Below, one piece after another: positions 23,963 through 35,882 of a stretch of 64,000 nt of DNA. Below the pieces are notes generated by a model. That model made no database searches and had not been told where the DNA came from. It was given only the letters and a program-made list of their open reading frames with translations. Source of the stretch: Oscarella lobularis (Eukaryota > Porifera > Homoscleromorpha > Homosclerophorida > Oscarellidae); contig NC_089178.1 of NCBI RefSeq assembly GCF_947507565.1, positions 2,108,001 to 2,172,000 on the forward strand, read 5' to 3'. Position numbers and translations under genes: made by a program. Position 1 is the first letter of the stretch. Every line of letters starts with the position of its first letter.

Positions 23963-25144
23963 TTAAAAGTCTCCTTTATATGCTTGGTTTTTGTAGTACG
24001 TCTCAGTGGAAGGGATGGCTTGCTGTAAAATATATTATTATGCGCTTTTTATGTACGATTACTGGGAATACCTTAAATTTGTAGCTCCGCTTGTTTCGTC
24101 TTTCGTGCACATACTTTATAAGCAGAACGACGGCAACAAATAGAATTAGGGCAAGCACAACAATGCCTATAGCCACTGCAGCCCATTCTGAACTTGACAA
24201 TCCAGAGCCTAGAAATTTATTTTCAAAAAGAAGAATACGTAGAATCCATAAATACTTACTATCACTTGGATTCGTCGTCGTCGGTTTCATTGTTTCTGTC
24301 GTCAGCCCCATCGTTTTTGACTGATTCGTCGTCGGCTCCATCGCTTTTGACTGATTCGTCGTCGGCTCCGTCGTTTTCGACTGAGTCGTCGTCGGCTCCG
24401 TCGTTTTCGACTGAGTCGTCGTCGGCTCCATCGCTTTTGACTGATTCGTCATCGGCTCCGTCGTTTTCGACTGATTCGTCGTCGGCTCCGTCGTTTTCGA
24501 CTGAGTCGTCATCGGCTCCGTCGTTTTTGACTGAGTCGTCGTCGGCTCCGTCGTTTTTGACTGATTCGTCGTAGGTTTTATCGTCGTCGGTCTCGACGTC
24601 GGTGGTGTCGTTGCCGACCGATTCGTCGTCGCCGCTTCGGCGGAGGGAGTAGTGGGCGGCAACGTCGGCGGCACTGACGAAGTCGGAGATGCAATCGAAG
24701 TCATTCTTCCGCCGACTTGCGACGAAGAACTCGTGCTATTTCCCGCTGCAATCGAAACAGAACCCAAGGTCGACATTTCGACTAGAATCGACGATGACTG
24801 TTTCGGACGAGCGACGAGAGAGCTCGAAACGACGGGGCCACTCGTCGTGACGTTGCTCGCATTCCTTACGCGATCGCCGATCGTCGGCGTCGACGAAGAA
24901 AGCACGGGCGCAGTCGTCGTCGGCTTTGTCGCGTTCGACGGGGCGGTCGAAGCCGCGGGGGAGGGCGTCGACGTCGCGTTCTCAAACGATCCTGTCAAAC
25001 GTCAAGAAAAAACGGTCGCACGCGCGTTCTTCTCGATAACGATAGTACTACTGCAGCGTAAAACGTTTGCCTGCTGCGCTTACCTCGAGATAGTAGAGTC
25101 GTCAACGAGACAAAGAGAAGAGGTGAGGAGAATGCAGCGCGCAT
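23963..25144 (-). CDS. Mucin-like single-pass membrane protein A
   Basis: Exon 1 from ATG 25144 encodes a signal peptide (MRAAFSSPLLFVSLTTLLSR), spliced to SFENATSTPSPAAS. The ectodomain is Ser/Thr/Pro-rich with many N-glycosylation sequons and a 10-residue tandem repeat of the type TEPTTTQSKT. A membrane span (AAVAIGIVVLALILFVAVVL) and a basic stop-transfer (KYVHERRNKRSYKFK) follow. The last exon reads QAIPSTETYYKNQAYKGDF and ends at 23963-23965. The open frame also runs through the penultimate intron to 24003, but the spliced tail matches the neighbour B tail (KNQAYKG). Likely a heavily O-glycosylated surface protein of unknown role. A tandem duplicate of gene B. Confidence 0.8.
24315..24575. 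repeat. 30-bp coding tandem repeat, about nine copies
   Basis: Units of about 30 bp (plus strand gactgaktcgtcgtcggctc and a 10-bp remainder) encode the decapeptide TEPTTTQSKT and variants (TEPMTNQSKT, MEPTTNQSKA). Copies differ by point changes. Copy number probably varies between individuals. Confidence 0.9.
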
Positions 25145-25360
25145 TGTTTTATCTTGGGTGGGCGTCCAGATGCTCGAGCCAAGGCGCTAAAAATATGCGT
25201 TGTCAACTGTTCTAGGTGCGAGTGGTCTCCGAAAACGGCGGTCTTTTGCGAGAACGAAGCCTTTTCGTCGCAAAATTATTTTTCTTCGCGCTCGTTGATA
25301 TCTATTGTGGCATGACGATTCGACACAAATTAGGACTCGATTGTTTATAAGTGTTTATAT

Positions 25361-26132
25361 TTATTTATTTCCCTTGTACGCTTGATTTTTGATTGTCGTT
25401 GCCGACTCCCTCTGTAGAAAAAGAAAGAAAATACAAAATAAAACAGCCGTCTCACATCTGACTCACCCCAGCTGACATTGCATATTCTTGTTTTTTAGCA
25501 GCAGAAATAAAAATCAAACCAAGAAGACCAATAAGAATGAGAACACCTCCAGCAGCACCAACTACAATGGGAAAGATATCGGACGCAGTAAGACCTGAAA
25601 GCAAAAAGAAACGAGACATAAAAGTGATGCCAAAATCTAATAAAAAAAGATACCGTCATCCTCAGCGACGGTAGTAGCAGTAGTATTGCTCCTGTCCGAT
25701 GCATCAGTAGACGCTGCAAGTGTTGATGTTACTGTTGGTCGACGACTCGGAGTCGAGGCTGTCGCAGTGTTGATTGGTGGAGCCTTCGAAGTTGCAGAAG
25801 CCTCGGAAGTCAACAAGGGAGCGGTAGACGGGGCGACAGTGGTGACGTTCGTCGACGCAGTGGTTGTGACGTCCGTCGACGCCTTCGTAGTGGTAGCGGC
25901 GGTTGTCGTGACGTTGACGTTTGTCGACGCCGTGGCGTTCGTCGACGCTGTCGCATTCGTCGACGCTGTCACGTTGGACGCCGTCGCGTATCCTGGGTTC
26001 AAGAATACTAGAACGATGACCGCCTAGCGCAAGAAGAGAAGATGAGAGGCCTGGCCACGCGGATCTCCCACGGATCGAGTATCGTGCCGCGCACGCGACC
26101 GCGACCGCCACTCGTTCGCTCACCAATAGCAT
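25361..26132 (-). CDS. Mucin-like single-pass membrane protein B
   Basis: The start is split: ATG CTA TTG (26132-26124) is followed by a GTGAGC donor, and the next exon starts after cgctag at about 26023 with GCG GTC ATC. The join reads MLLAVIVLVFLNPGYA, a convincing signal peptide. The ectodomain is Thr/Ala/Ser-rich with repeats of TASTNATAS and VTTTAS and many NxT sequons, then TVAEDDG. The next exon holds the membrane span (FPIVVGAAGGVLILIGLLGL, IFISAAKKQEYAMSAG), and the last reads RESATTIKNQAYKGNK with stop 25361-25363. Layout and tail match gene A, pointing to tandem duplication. Family unknown to me. Confidence 0.78.
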
Positions 26133-26396
26133 TGCGAACTACGCCTACTTGCCCGGCTCGAATAGAGAGACAGAGCACGCTTCGCTCGATTAACGGAAGA
26201 ACGCTGGGCGCGCCGGATGCCCAACGGAGCATGAGCAGAATGCAAATCAAATGAAGGGACGATGGGTGGAGTCATTTACTTGTGCGCGAAAATTACATAC
26301 ATTTCAGTAAGCATGCTGAAGAGACCGTTATTTTCCTCGCGTCAAGTTGCAAAGCCAGTTGCACAAGTGAAAACAACTGTAACTACAACTAACGTA

Positions 26397-29300
26397 CTAC
26401 AAAGCGCGAAGTTTACTGCGTCCAAATAGAAACTGACAGGTTCTGTCAATGACTAGAGTAGCAATGCAATCTAGTCCTAGAATAAGAACCAATTTTTTTT
26501 GAAACTGCAAGACAATACAAGTAGTACTAAACAGCAAATATTTCACGTGTTACCTCGGGTGGAAATTCGACAATTTCAAATTGACTTGCCAGATCTGGAG
26601 CGACGCCCGATGCCAACAGGACAATCCACAAATATGACGCAACTATTGCGTACAGTAGTACTTTGTTTTCCCTCAAACTTGCCATAAAAGGGTGGCCCTA
26701 AATAAAATTAATTCCGCGGGCATCAATGAGAGCGATGATTTTCGTTCACCTTGTAGTTGACAGCAAATGTACTCACTTGCATCGTCATCCCGATAAGAAA
26801 GACGGTGCTATTCAGAACGGTCATTTCAAAATCCTTTTCCAAGTCGACAAATTCTTCCGTACTGCCAGCCAAAACGTTCAAAACGTCAATTCGGTCAGTA
26901 TAACTTACCTTGGAGGCAAAAGTGCTTTGCTTTCCTTTACAAGGAAAAAAAGACAGCCAAAATGGGCGGCAAATTGCAGGCAAACGGTAAGCAAAGTGTA
27001 GACATTAAATATGTTTGGAAGCGGTCTTTCTTTCGACAGAGTCGTTAGAGGCTGAGAAGAAGAATTGACCTATCAGATAACGTGGTTTCTCCTAGGCTTA
27101 CTTGTGAACGAGAAATAAACAGAAAGCAAACGGCAAGAAGCATTCCCTGACACGTAGCTTGGCTAAACAGAGAAACTATTTCGTATCGAGATGCCAAAAC
27201 AGGACTATACACGTACGTATTACCTATCACTAAATTTAATTCCGTCGAGGTAAAGAACGCTTTGAGAATAAGCAGCTATAAGAGCATTGAGAGCGAGAAT
27301 TTTAAACATCTGCAATGTTGTGACGAGCGTGCATCGTCCCTGCTTGATGACGTGAGCGACTAAAAATGACCATAGCAAATGAACAACAAAAGAAATGTGA
27401 CGACGACTTACTGCATTTTGGACTGGACGACTTCGACGTGAACGGCGATGCAATGGACGCGTCTCCGAGCTTAACAATAGGCGCTTCCGTTTCTTCGTCC
27501 AATTCTTTCAGTAGCTTTTCCAGTTTTTTTCTTCCCGGCGCGTCAGCTGCTCGATTCGAAGCCACTCTACCTTTGGCTACCCGATTCAGCTTCCCAGCCG
27601 AAACGATTCGTGGTTCAGCGGGAAGCTTTGGCTGCTGCTGCGACGACGGATCTTTCTTTGGGGGCTAGTTTAAATGATCATACAGGAGGAGCACGATAGA
27701 GGGTCCATACAGTAACACTATACCGATGGATCAACAGACGATTCTACAGAACGCCTTTTAGGCACCGTTTTGGTACTCGTCAGTAAAGCGACGCCTAAAA
27801 AAGAGAAAGACAGATCTCCCCATTAATTCATTAATTAATTCAAGAACTATTTCTCGTACCAACGTGAGCGTGCTTAAGTGCTCCAACATCGTTCGTGCCG
27901 TCGCCGCACATGAGGGTGTAGTATCCCAAATCCCTCAGCGTCGTGATCACTTGCTCTTTTTGCTTGGGAGACACGCGAGCGAACACTTTAACGGACGGAA
28001 GAACGCTGTTGAAGAACTTTCTCTCGTAGTTTGCCAGATGCATCATTGCCTTGGGAAGGAGAAAGAAAGATCTATCTAGCCTAGAAAAGCGACTCGATTA
28101 AGCGTTGGCCTACTTCGCCCGTTAGACATAAATCGTATTTTTCTGTCAGACTCTTCTTTCCTCTTTCTGGTACACAAGGGACTTGAACGCTCTGATCAAT
28201 TGCTTCCCATGTCCATTCGTCTGAACTAGAACTTTCGCTTTGGATCTTTAGAGAAAACGATTTTGCCGCACCGTTTATTTTTTTCAATATCAACGTTGTT
28301 CGAGACGTAATTTTCAACTCGCTTGAAACGTGACAAGCCGTCAGCGGATTATCGCCGGTAATCATCGTCACCTAACAAAAAAAGGATCCAGGATTATAAA
28401 AGGAGCGACTCCTTTGCGCGAATACACACGTGATGTGACGATTTTCGTATGTCCTTAATAGCCATCTTAGAATCGTCCTTGAGAGGACACGATATCACTA
28501 AAAAGCCAGCAAAATCGAGATCCCTTTCAACGTCATCGCGACGAAGTTCACGCAGCTATATTAATAAGATCAATATATATAGAATAGGATGTCACCTTGA
28601 TCCGTCCTACCTCTCTCGTTGACATTTCGCCGGCTAATTCTTTATAAGCCAGTGCCAAAATTCGAGCTCCCTGCTGAGACATTCGCTGATGAACGGCGTC
28701 GTAATTCTCGGGAACTTTCTTCAGCTAAAAAATAATATTAAAAAATAATAGTTAATGAAGTTAGTTCGCTTTCCGCACCATCCCCTTAATCATTTCCGGG
28801 GCGCCTTTGACTGTGGCCATGTAAAAGGTTTCGCCCGTCGCTCCCTTTTGATGAGAAACGACGCACGACATTCGCTTGAGAGCACTCGAAAAGTGAAATC
28901 GATGCAGAATTTTGATCGATTGTCGCAGTCCTTTGCGAGGAGTCACGATATCACCTTCAAGGAAAAGAGCTAGCGCAAAACAAAAGATTCTTTTCGCTAT
29001 CTGGCACCTCTTGATATCGACCAGTCGACTGCCTTCAAAGCTGCCTTCTCTAAAGGATCTCCAACCGAACCTTCGTCGAGCTGAACCAGAGAATGACACG
29101 AAGCCAAAACGAGAGAAGTTTGATTGGATGCGTCGGACACGGCCACCAACGTATCGACGTTTTCGCTACACGATAAGAAAAAATAAATAAAATTCTTAAT
29201 TAAAAACTTAGTTTTTTTCCTACTTTATTCCTGCTATTCCTTTCACCACCAAATTGTCGCTCGTCAGCGTGCCCGTTTTGTCAAAACAGCACACGTCCAA

Positions 29301-31289
29301 TTTCCCGCCGAAAGGTATGCGAAAGGGCTCGGTACAAAAGATCCCTACAACGCTAAGGAATCGAGCAGAAGAATACATGCAAATGGGAGAAATAAGACCT
29401 AGCTTTGTAAGAGCAATAAGCGACGTATTCACAGCAAGCGACAATTCTATAGGCAATTCCGGCGGAACAACGCACGTGAGAATGAGAGTGCACTGTAGAA
29501 ACAATTTGTATCGATTCCTGTTCGGATCCTTCGTTCCTACAGTAGAAACCCAACGAAATGACGAAAGTCGCTACTCCGCGTAAGAATGCACCCACCTTCC
29601 GTCCAAACGTAAGTAGCTGATATAATAGCAAAAAAGAGAAGAAACAGAATAAAGCCAAACGTCTCGAGATTATTGGCAGTGACGCGTTTAACGCTATAGA
29701 GTATGGTACGTAAAAGTTTGCCCTAGAAGAAGAAGAAGAAGAAAAAGTAGTATAGTTTCAATAGTGTGAGACATTGCCTACCTGAGATGTATTGAAACCG
29801 GTTCTCAAAACGTAAGCAAGGCAACCGTTGTTCGATGCTAACAATAAATGAAATAGAACTATCTATCGCGTGCCGCCTGAACGTGTCTTGTACGTCTTAT
29901 TCCGTCCGTGTCTTTTGATGGAGCCGTGTGCTGAACGACCTTCGTTCCTCCAAATATCACGTGAAGTTTCTGATCTTTCTCGACGTCCAGTTCGTCGTCT
30001 GAAGTCCGATTTTCCACGGGTTCCTATTCGATCGAGAAAAAAATCAGCGAGAAATAAACTAAGTTGCGAGAATAGAAATAAAAAAAACCTTCATTTGAGG
30101 CACGGACTCTCCCGTCAACATCGCCTCGTCTACAATGCAAGGACCTTTGAGTAGAAGCAAATCGCAAGGAACGACGTCGCCTTCCTTAGAACGACCTAAG
30201 AACACAAAAAATGCTTGAAGAAACGAAAATTTTTATCCCCTACCGATTGATATCAAATCGCCAGGCAAGAGTTCGTCCGTTTGCAAACTCTTCCATTTCT
30301 TTTCTCTATAGACTTGAATGGTATAGGGCTTCAAGCCCATGTCTCGAATCACAGACAGATTCTTTTGTTGCTATATATATATACATATACCAGGACAATG
30401 TTACAAGTGAGAACATTCTTAGAAAAACGTTACCTGTTTGACTAGAGTCGCTTCAAAAACGACAAGCATTGCCAGAGTGAATAGGCTATAATACCAATAT
30501 TCGTCCAAACACCAAAGTGAAACGCAGAAGACTTGAAAGACGAAAAACGGCGCCGTCGCTCTCTCATAAAACAAAGCCCAAAAATCCGGAGGTTCAATAT
30601 CAAGTCTAGAAATAAAAAAATACATGTACGTAGATCCACGTTGTGTATACCAGTCTTTTTGTGGTTTACCGATTTTTTCCAAATTTCTTAGACGCCTCTT
30701 CGATTTGTTCGTCGTTTTCGTATCCTCTCGATTCGACGTATTCTCGCATTGTTCGTCGAGTGGGAAAGTCGACCGGTTCGAAACGCTTCTTTTCCTCCGC
30801 GTCGTAAACGTATTTCATCTTTTGAAATTCGAACCAAATTCGCGGATAACGACTTTCGCCGGTCGATTCCGTTCGACGAAGGGAAACGAGTTCGGGAAAG
30901 CCGTTGTTCGGCGTCGGCGTCACCTTGACGAGAGTCGCCTTGGAAACGTCCGACTCCTGATGGGGAGAGAAAGGCGATTTTTTTTTTCCCCGAAACTCGT
31001 GTGCGCTTTTCACGTCGAATCTCACCGCTCGACATCTGAGAAGAGAGTTGACGTGAACGGACCAGAGGCAGAAGAGCGACGCGAGAAGTTGCACGACTAC
31101 CATTGCAGCCAGCGCGATGAGAGACACTTCCCAATTCGTTTCCTCCTTGCCGTAGACGCCGAATACGGTGATGGCCCACGTTGCGTAGGCGATCCCAAAA
31201 GGCCCGATATTGAGGTGCATCCATAAGGCTCGTCGCGAGAGCAGACGAATGGACTGGACGTCCTCGCTGACCGGGAACTCGCTCTCCAT
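26397..31289 (-). CDS. ATP13A1: P5A-type ATPase, ER transmembrane-helix dislocase
   Basis: ER P-type ATPase that removes mis-inserted tail-anchored and signal helices. The start at 31289 reads [20 protein letters not shown]. The P5A hallmark [20 protein letters not shown] is at about 29465-29405. The phosphorylation motif DKTGT is at 29282-29268 ([12 protein letters not shown]). The TGDNPLTA motif is near 28365-28340. [16 protein letters not shown] (GDGTND 27905-27888) is the hinge motif. Late membrane exons include [40 protein letters not shown] and a last exon ending [14 protein letters not shown] at TAG 26397. All catalytic residues seen are intact. There are about 25 exons with tiny introns. 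A start at 31388 is also open, but 31289 fits better. Confidence 0.95.
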
Positions 31290-31559
31290 CTTCGAAGAAA
31301 TGTCACGTGGTTGTTGGGGGTGCCGCCTGGATACCCTGTGTGTGTAGGAGACGGATGTGATAGTGGCGGTGTAGCGCTCACGCTTCACAGACGCCTGCTC
31401 GCAGTATAAGGTGTCTGCACTTGTCTGTTTCAGAAAACCAATACATGTAATAACTTGAGTGCTCCCCCCCGCTTAGGTTCGGTCGAACGACATCAATTTT
31501 TGACCAACTCCGTATCAGTTGGGCCTACCGGCAACCAAAGAAGACGACACTCTAAACCC

Positions 31560-33381
31560 ATGGCTGCGGACGAGTGAGTGACCTTTTTCAACTGCGCTTC
31601 CGACTTATTTCCGGGATTTAGCACAAAAGTCGAACCGATTCACTTTCCTTCTATTGCGCGTGAGGACCGACGATGTAGCCAGCAAAACAATTAGCCTAAA
31701 ATCGGGGGTTTGTAATAGAGTCAACTGCATTACTGCACGTACCCGAAGAACGCGCAGCGGCAGCGGCAGCGGCGGTCCAAGCAGACTCAGAATCAGATAA
31801 ACGATTCCCGACAGTTTGCGTCGCCAGGTGGGGCTACGGAATTGTTTGCACTAACAAAGCCGAACTGTCGTTGTCGCCGTCAATCTTTCCTCGCGGAAGA
31901 GTCACATCGCGAGGAATTCCTCAACTCGTCAAAATAACAGAACAGCGAGATTGGTTGACGCCCTCTCAAGCCGAAACACAAACACCGGCTCAAAGGCAAG
32001 CGCACGGGTTCCTAATTAGTTAATATATCAGCCCGAGAACTCCCTGCATGCAGCAGCAGCAGGAGCCCTAGAGCAGCCACGAACTACCAGGCAGCAGTCG
32101 CCATACAAAGGTGAAACTAACCAAGATTTCAATTTTCTTCTCCTTTATAAATACTTTATCAAGATACATTCGAGACTATGAAGCCCGAAAGCTGCAAGAA
32201 AGAGAAGAAGAATTAGCCCAGAAAGATCAAAGGTTGACTTACTATAAACGTGATCAATGCGGCGGCCTTAATAATTAATTATTTGCAGGGCCCGTGAAAT
32301 TCGAAAGTGGCGATGTGAAAAACGGCTGTGGCAAACAGAATCAAATAAAGTAGAACAACTGGAAGCTTCTATTGGTAGCCAATCAGCGCTACGAGTACAG
32401 CCTCGCGACAACATTTGTCTAGGGATTAAAACGTTGGCTGATATCGATGATCTCCAGAGCGAAATTGACAAAGCTAATTTTGCTGCCGAAGCGCAGGTCA
32501 GATCTTTCTAAATATTGTGTCTAAAAATTGACGTGTACGACGCAGTTTGAGAAGACCATGCTAGGAGACAACACACTTCCCAGGATAGTGGTAATACAAT
32601 TTGCACCAGATTGTAGTTTGTTTAATAATTATAACGTAGCTCGTTGCATCCAATGTTCCCAATGCCGAGGTGCTTTGCAGATGTGTTCTAAAGGAAAATT
32701 TGTGCCTGCTTTACGTAAATGCCATCAGACCAGCGTTCCTTTCTAACTAATCATCTCATTTTCTCAGGATTTTCACGAGGCAACTCCGCACGTTCTTACA
32801 AGTGAGTTTGTGTTCCTCTGAAAACTGTAGTGACCCACCAACATCTCACAGAAAAAATAAGAAAAGCTCTCTATGATTACAAGCCTGGGATCAAGGCTAA
32901 ATCTTTAGCAATTGTCTGCCAGGTACTGACTCAGATTTCCCTCATTTATAATTCAAATATCATAATACTGCAGGGTGGTCCGGGCTATGTCTACCTTTTA
33001 TCTGGACGTGTGATGACGATACCAAAACTTTCAAAAGATCCACCTCTATTCAAGTAGATACGTCATATATTAATTATACTAGAAGAGTCTAACAGTGACA
33101 AAATATAGATTTTGGACTGGACTTGGAGAGGTCCTAAGCAAAATCAACCCTGACGAGACATGCATTCACTTTATCAACGCTAATATTCGTGGCAATGTGC
33201 AAGGCGAAAAGGTACAATCGACTAATGTGACAGTGAGCCTCTCGCAGTCTGAAATGTGCTCTCTTTCTAGCTACTAGCTTATCTTGAAAACATAATAAAG
33301 CCTAATATTGCACACGTAAAATCACTGAATGAACTCTCTCCAGAAGGCAAGTCTTCTCCAAAAAAACGAGACAGTCTCTAA
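31560..33381 (+). CDS. Unrecognised protein with IQ-like motif and coiled coil
   Basis: ATG at 31560 (MAAD, donor GTGAGT) joins after ggatttag to TKVEPIHFPSIAR. Later exons give CVARWGYGIVCTNKAELSLS, then AAVAIQRYIRDYEARK (IQ-motif-like, 32085-32190), a charged coil (LQEREEELAQKDQ, REIRKWRCEKRLWQTESNKV) and TLADIDDLQSEIDKANF. Further exons are KIRKALYDYKPGIKAKSLAI, GGPGYVYLLSGRVMTIP and YRFWTGLGEVLSKINPDETC, and the last is YLENIIKPNIAHVKSLNELS, stopping at 33379-33381. Reading frames agree across several short introns, so it is coding. I cannot name the family. The joins before 32100 are uncertain (two frames are open in the exon at 31815-31990). It is divergent from ATP13A1, about 270 bp away. 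Confidence 0.6.
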
Positions 33382-33617
33382 TACAAGACTAAAACTGTTA
33401 GGAAAGGCCACGCTGGAAATGTACTTCAATACGCCGGCATATAAAACGTGGAAGATGAAACGACATACGAAAATACTTTTTTAGCCTAACTGCTGTAGCG
33501 CGTATGACATCACTCATTCCCCAAGTACCACACCTACAGACGTCATAGCCACGCGCTCCCGTATAGTACCCCAAGGAGAATGACGTGGGGAAGATCGCTT
33601 TGATCATCTTCCACAGG

Positions 33618-34865
33618 ATGTCGAAAGCAGCGATGTCGCCGACTACTACTCGACAACTCGCGACGGGAGAAATCGCTCGATATCGATGGATCATCGCAAT
33701 CGTTCTCGTCTACGTCGCTTCGTGCGCCTATTCGACGACGACGACGACGGAGTGTAGCGACTGCGAACCGGGCAGGTACTGCACAAACGAAACGCGTACG
33801 CACCTATTCGCTGCGGCGCCAATGCTCGGCGGCTCCAAAAACGAGACGATCACGTGCGCCGAATGTCCAGCCGGCCAGTACCAGCCAAAGAAAGGCCAAA
33901 CGTCGTGTCTCGACTGCAGTAAGGGCAACTACTCGGGTCCCGGGCAGCCGCTCTGTTCCAGATGCCCGCCCGGTCAGTATCAAGACCACGAAGGAAAGAT
34001 CAATTGCACGTTCTGCGCACCGGGAAACTATTCGAACACGCCCGGATCGATTTGGTGCAAACGATGCGGAAAGGGAAATTACACCGCCGCCGAGGGACAG
34101 ACTCGATGCGAAACGTGCGAACCGGGCTATTATCAGGATAAAGAAGTAGCGAAGGAGTGCAATCCGTGTTCGGCGGGCTCGTTTTGCGAGAACGACGGAT
34201 GTCACAGCTGCACGCCTTGTTCTTCGGGACATTACGCTCTCGGTCCCGCTAACGTCACGTGCGCAGCGTGTCCCGCCGGAACTGCGCCGAATCGAGACTC
34301 GTCCAACTGTCTGCACTGCGGCCCGGGAAATTATTGTCCCAAACCGGGGTGCTCGCAATGCATTCTCTGCGAGCTGGGCAAGTACGCGAGGACGTCAGGA
34401 TCGACGGAATGCATCTACTGTGACGAGGGCCAGTACCAGGATAGAAGAGGTCAGACGACCTGCAAGACGTGTTCTCTGGGATGGTATGCGATTACGAAGG
34501 GAAATAGCGAGTGTACGGAATGTCCGGCAGGTCTGTTTTGCCCTGATCCGAAGAGCAGTCCTCAGCCGTGTCCGGACAACTACTACTGTCCTAGGGGAAG
34601 TTCCAACTACCAATCGTGTGGCGGACTCTATCGCGTCAATGCGGAGCAAAGTGGATGCGAAATGACGACGGCACTCGTCGCCATCATCTGCGTTGCTGTC
34701 ATCCTCAATATTATTATTGTTGCTATAGTAATAATCTACTCCATGAGAAAGTGGCGATGGGGTCGACGTCTCGTGCCGGAGAAGGTCAAGTTGGTGAAAC
34801 GAAGTCAAATTAGTGCAGTCGAACGAGCAACGACTCCAACGCCAGTCATGTATGAAGGCCTGTAG
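33618..34865 (+). CDS. Single-pass membrane protein with ephrin-receptor-like Cys repeats (GCC2/GCC3)
   Basis: One exon of 415 codons. ATG 33618 opens MSKAAMSPTTTRQLATGEIA, then a hydrophobic segment (WIIAIVLVYVASCAY) as signal sequence or anchor. About nine to ten Cys-rich units follow of the form CxxCxxGxYxxxxGxxxCxxC (for example CAECPAGQYQPKKGQTSC, CSRCPPGQYQDHEGKINC, CEPGYYQDKEVAKEC). These resemble the GCC2_GCC3/TNFR-like modules of fibrillin-like and ephrin-receptor proteins. Several NxT/NxS sequons are present. A membrane span (TTALVAIICVAVILNIIIVA, IVIIYSM) and a basic cytosolic tail of about 45 residues end the protein. Such proteins are common in sponges and cnidarians. Ligand unknown. 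Intronless, unlike most neighbours. Confidence 0.88.
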   Translation: MSKAAMSPTTTRQLATGEIARYRWIIAIVLVYVASCAYSTTTTTECSDCEPGRYCTNETRTHLFAAAPMLGGSKNETITCAECPAGQYQPKKGQTSCLDCSKGNYSGPGQPLCSRCPPGQYQDHEGKINCTFCAPGNYSNTPGSIWCKRCGKGNYTAAEGQTRCETCEPGYYQDKEVAKECNPCSAGSFCENDGCHSCTPCSSGHYALGPANVTCAACPAGTAPNRDSSNCLHCGPGNYCPKPGCSQCILCELGKYARTSGSTECIYCDEGQYQDRRGQTTCKTCSLGWYAITKGNSECTECPAGLFCPDPKSSPQPCPDNYYCPRGSSNYQSCGGLYRVNAEQSGCEMTTALVAIICVAVILNIIIVAIVIIYSMRKWRWGRRLVPEKVKLVKRSQISAVERATTPTPVMYEGL

Positions 34866-34949
34866 TCAGGACTTATGATGCAGCTACTGTTTTGTTCTTC
34901 CTCCCTTTCTATTTTCTTATATACAGCATGCATGCTTCGTACAATAGAT

Positions 34950-35882
34950 CTACTCTTCTGCATTGGTGAGATTTCTATACACTTTGCTACTACTAAAGGC
35001 ACTGGTGACCCATCCGTCGTCTTTGCTTAGACCGATTACTGAAACAATGGCCAGAGCTAATTTAGATGCCGACGATGGTGATTTAAGTTCGTCTTGACTT
35101 GGTAGAACGCGGCTGATTCGGTGCTTTCGTATCAGGCCATCTCCGCCCACTTCAAATACCGAATATCCGTCCCAAGTATTTATATTATCCCTAAGCAATG
35201 ATTATTACTGTATTTTAATGTGCTAATTTTCTCACTTTGATCTGCCGCTGACTCTCCAACGTACGTGAATACTCGATTCGTTTACCTGCTTTGTTGCCTT
35301 CAAAACATCCATAGTAGGAGTGCCAAATCGAAGTCGAGCTGCCCATCGAAATAATGCCAGTTGACATCGATACAAGAATCGCCCACTGCAATTATTATAG
35401 AGTATCACCACACTGAGGTAACTAAATTCTGACCGTGTTGAGCAGGAAGACAAAATTAGGCTATTTTCAAAAACAACGTTTTTTGAGTAGAGACCTACGT
35501 TGTGACCGTGCTGAAAGAAGACGGGTAACTGGAGAGAAACAAAATTCAAATCTAGTAGCATTATTTTATTCAGAAATACCTCTTCTCTCAAATGGAAAAA
35601 GGCCACAGATAGCTGAGTAGGCGACGCTTTTTCCCAAGACGACTTTTTCCTTTTCACGTTTGCCTTCGACGATTCTTGCATTCTTTTAGCGACGACGGCG
35701 ACGACAGGAGGAGCGGAAGCGGAGCGAACGAGCTCGGAGTTGTAGTGACGATACTTCGTAGTTTTCTGTCCGTACGATATCATTGTCATTTCGCGATTCC
35801 CCAGTATCAAGTCTCCACGTGACGGTTCGCTTGCTCGTAGCGACGACTCGAGCAATCGCGCGGCGAGTATCGCGCCTAGCAC
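34950..35882 (-). CDS. C6orf136: C6orf136-like protein (DUF2358)
   Basis: Homologue of a conserved but poorly characterised animal and plant family. The first recognisable exon (about 35882-35580) gives ARLLESSLRASEPSRGDLIL and SVAFHLREEV-type sequence. Next are LPVFFQHGHNVGLYSKNVVF (35530-35460), a helical exon with FRWAARLRFGTPTMDVLKAT and ESSIHVRWRVSGRSK (35380-35232), then WDGYSVFEVGGDGLIRKHRI (35190-35110), the family hallmark 'Y-VF-V--DGLI-RH'. The stop is at 34950. The true start is not clear: the frame stays open to about 35920 without an ATG, so either a further 5' exon exists or the start is in a small upstream exon. The symbol denotes the family. Confidence 0.72.

Noticed and set aside
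24194-24574. Plus-strand ORF of Ser/Ala/Pro repeats
   Set aside because: It is the antisense of the mucin-like repeat; the minus strand has signal peptide, membrane span and shared tail.
24315-24575. CRISPR-like regular repeats
   Set aside because: Repeats are contiguous coding units with no spacers, in a eukaryotic gene.
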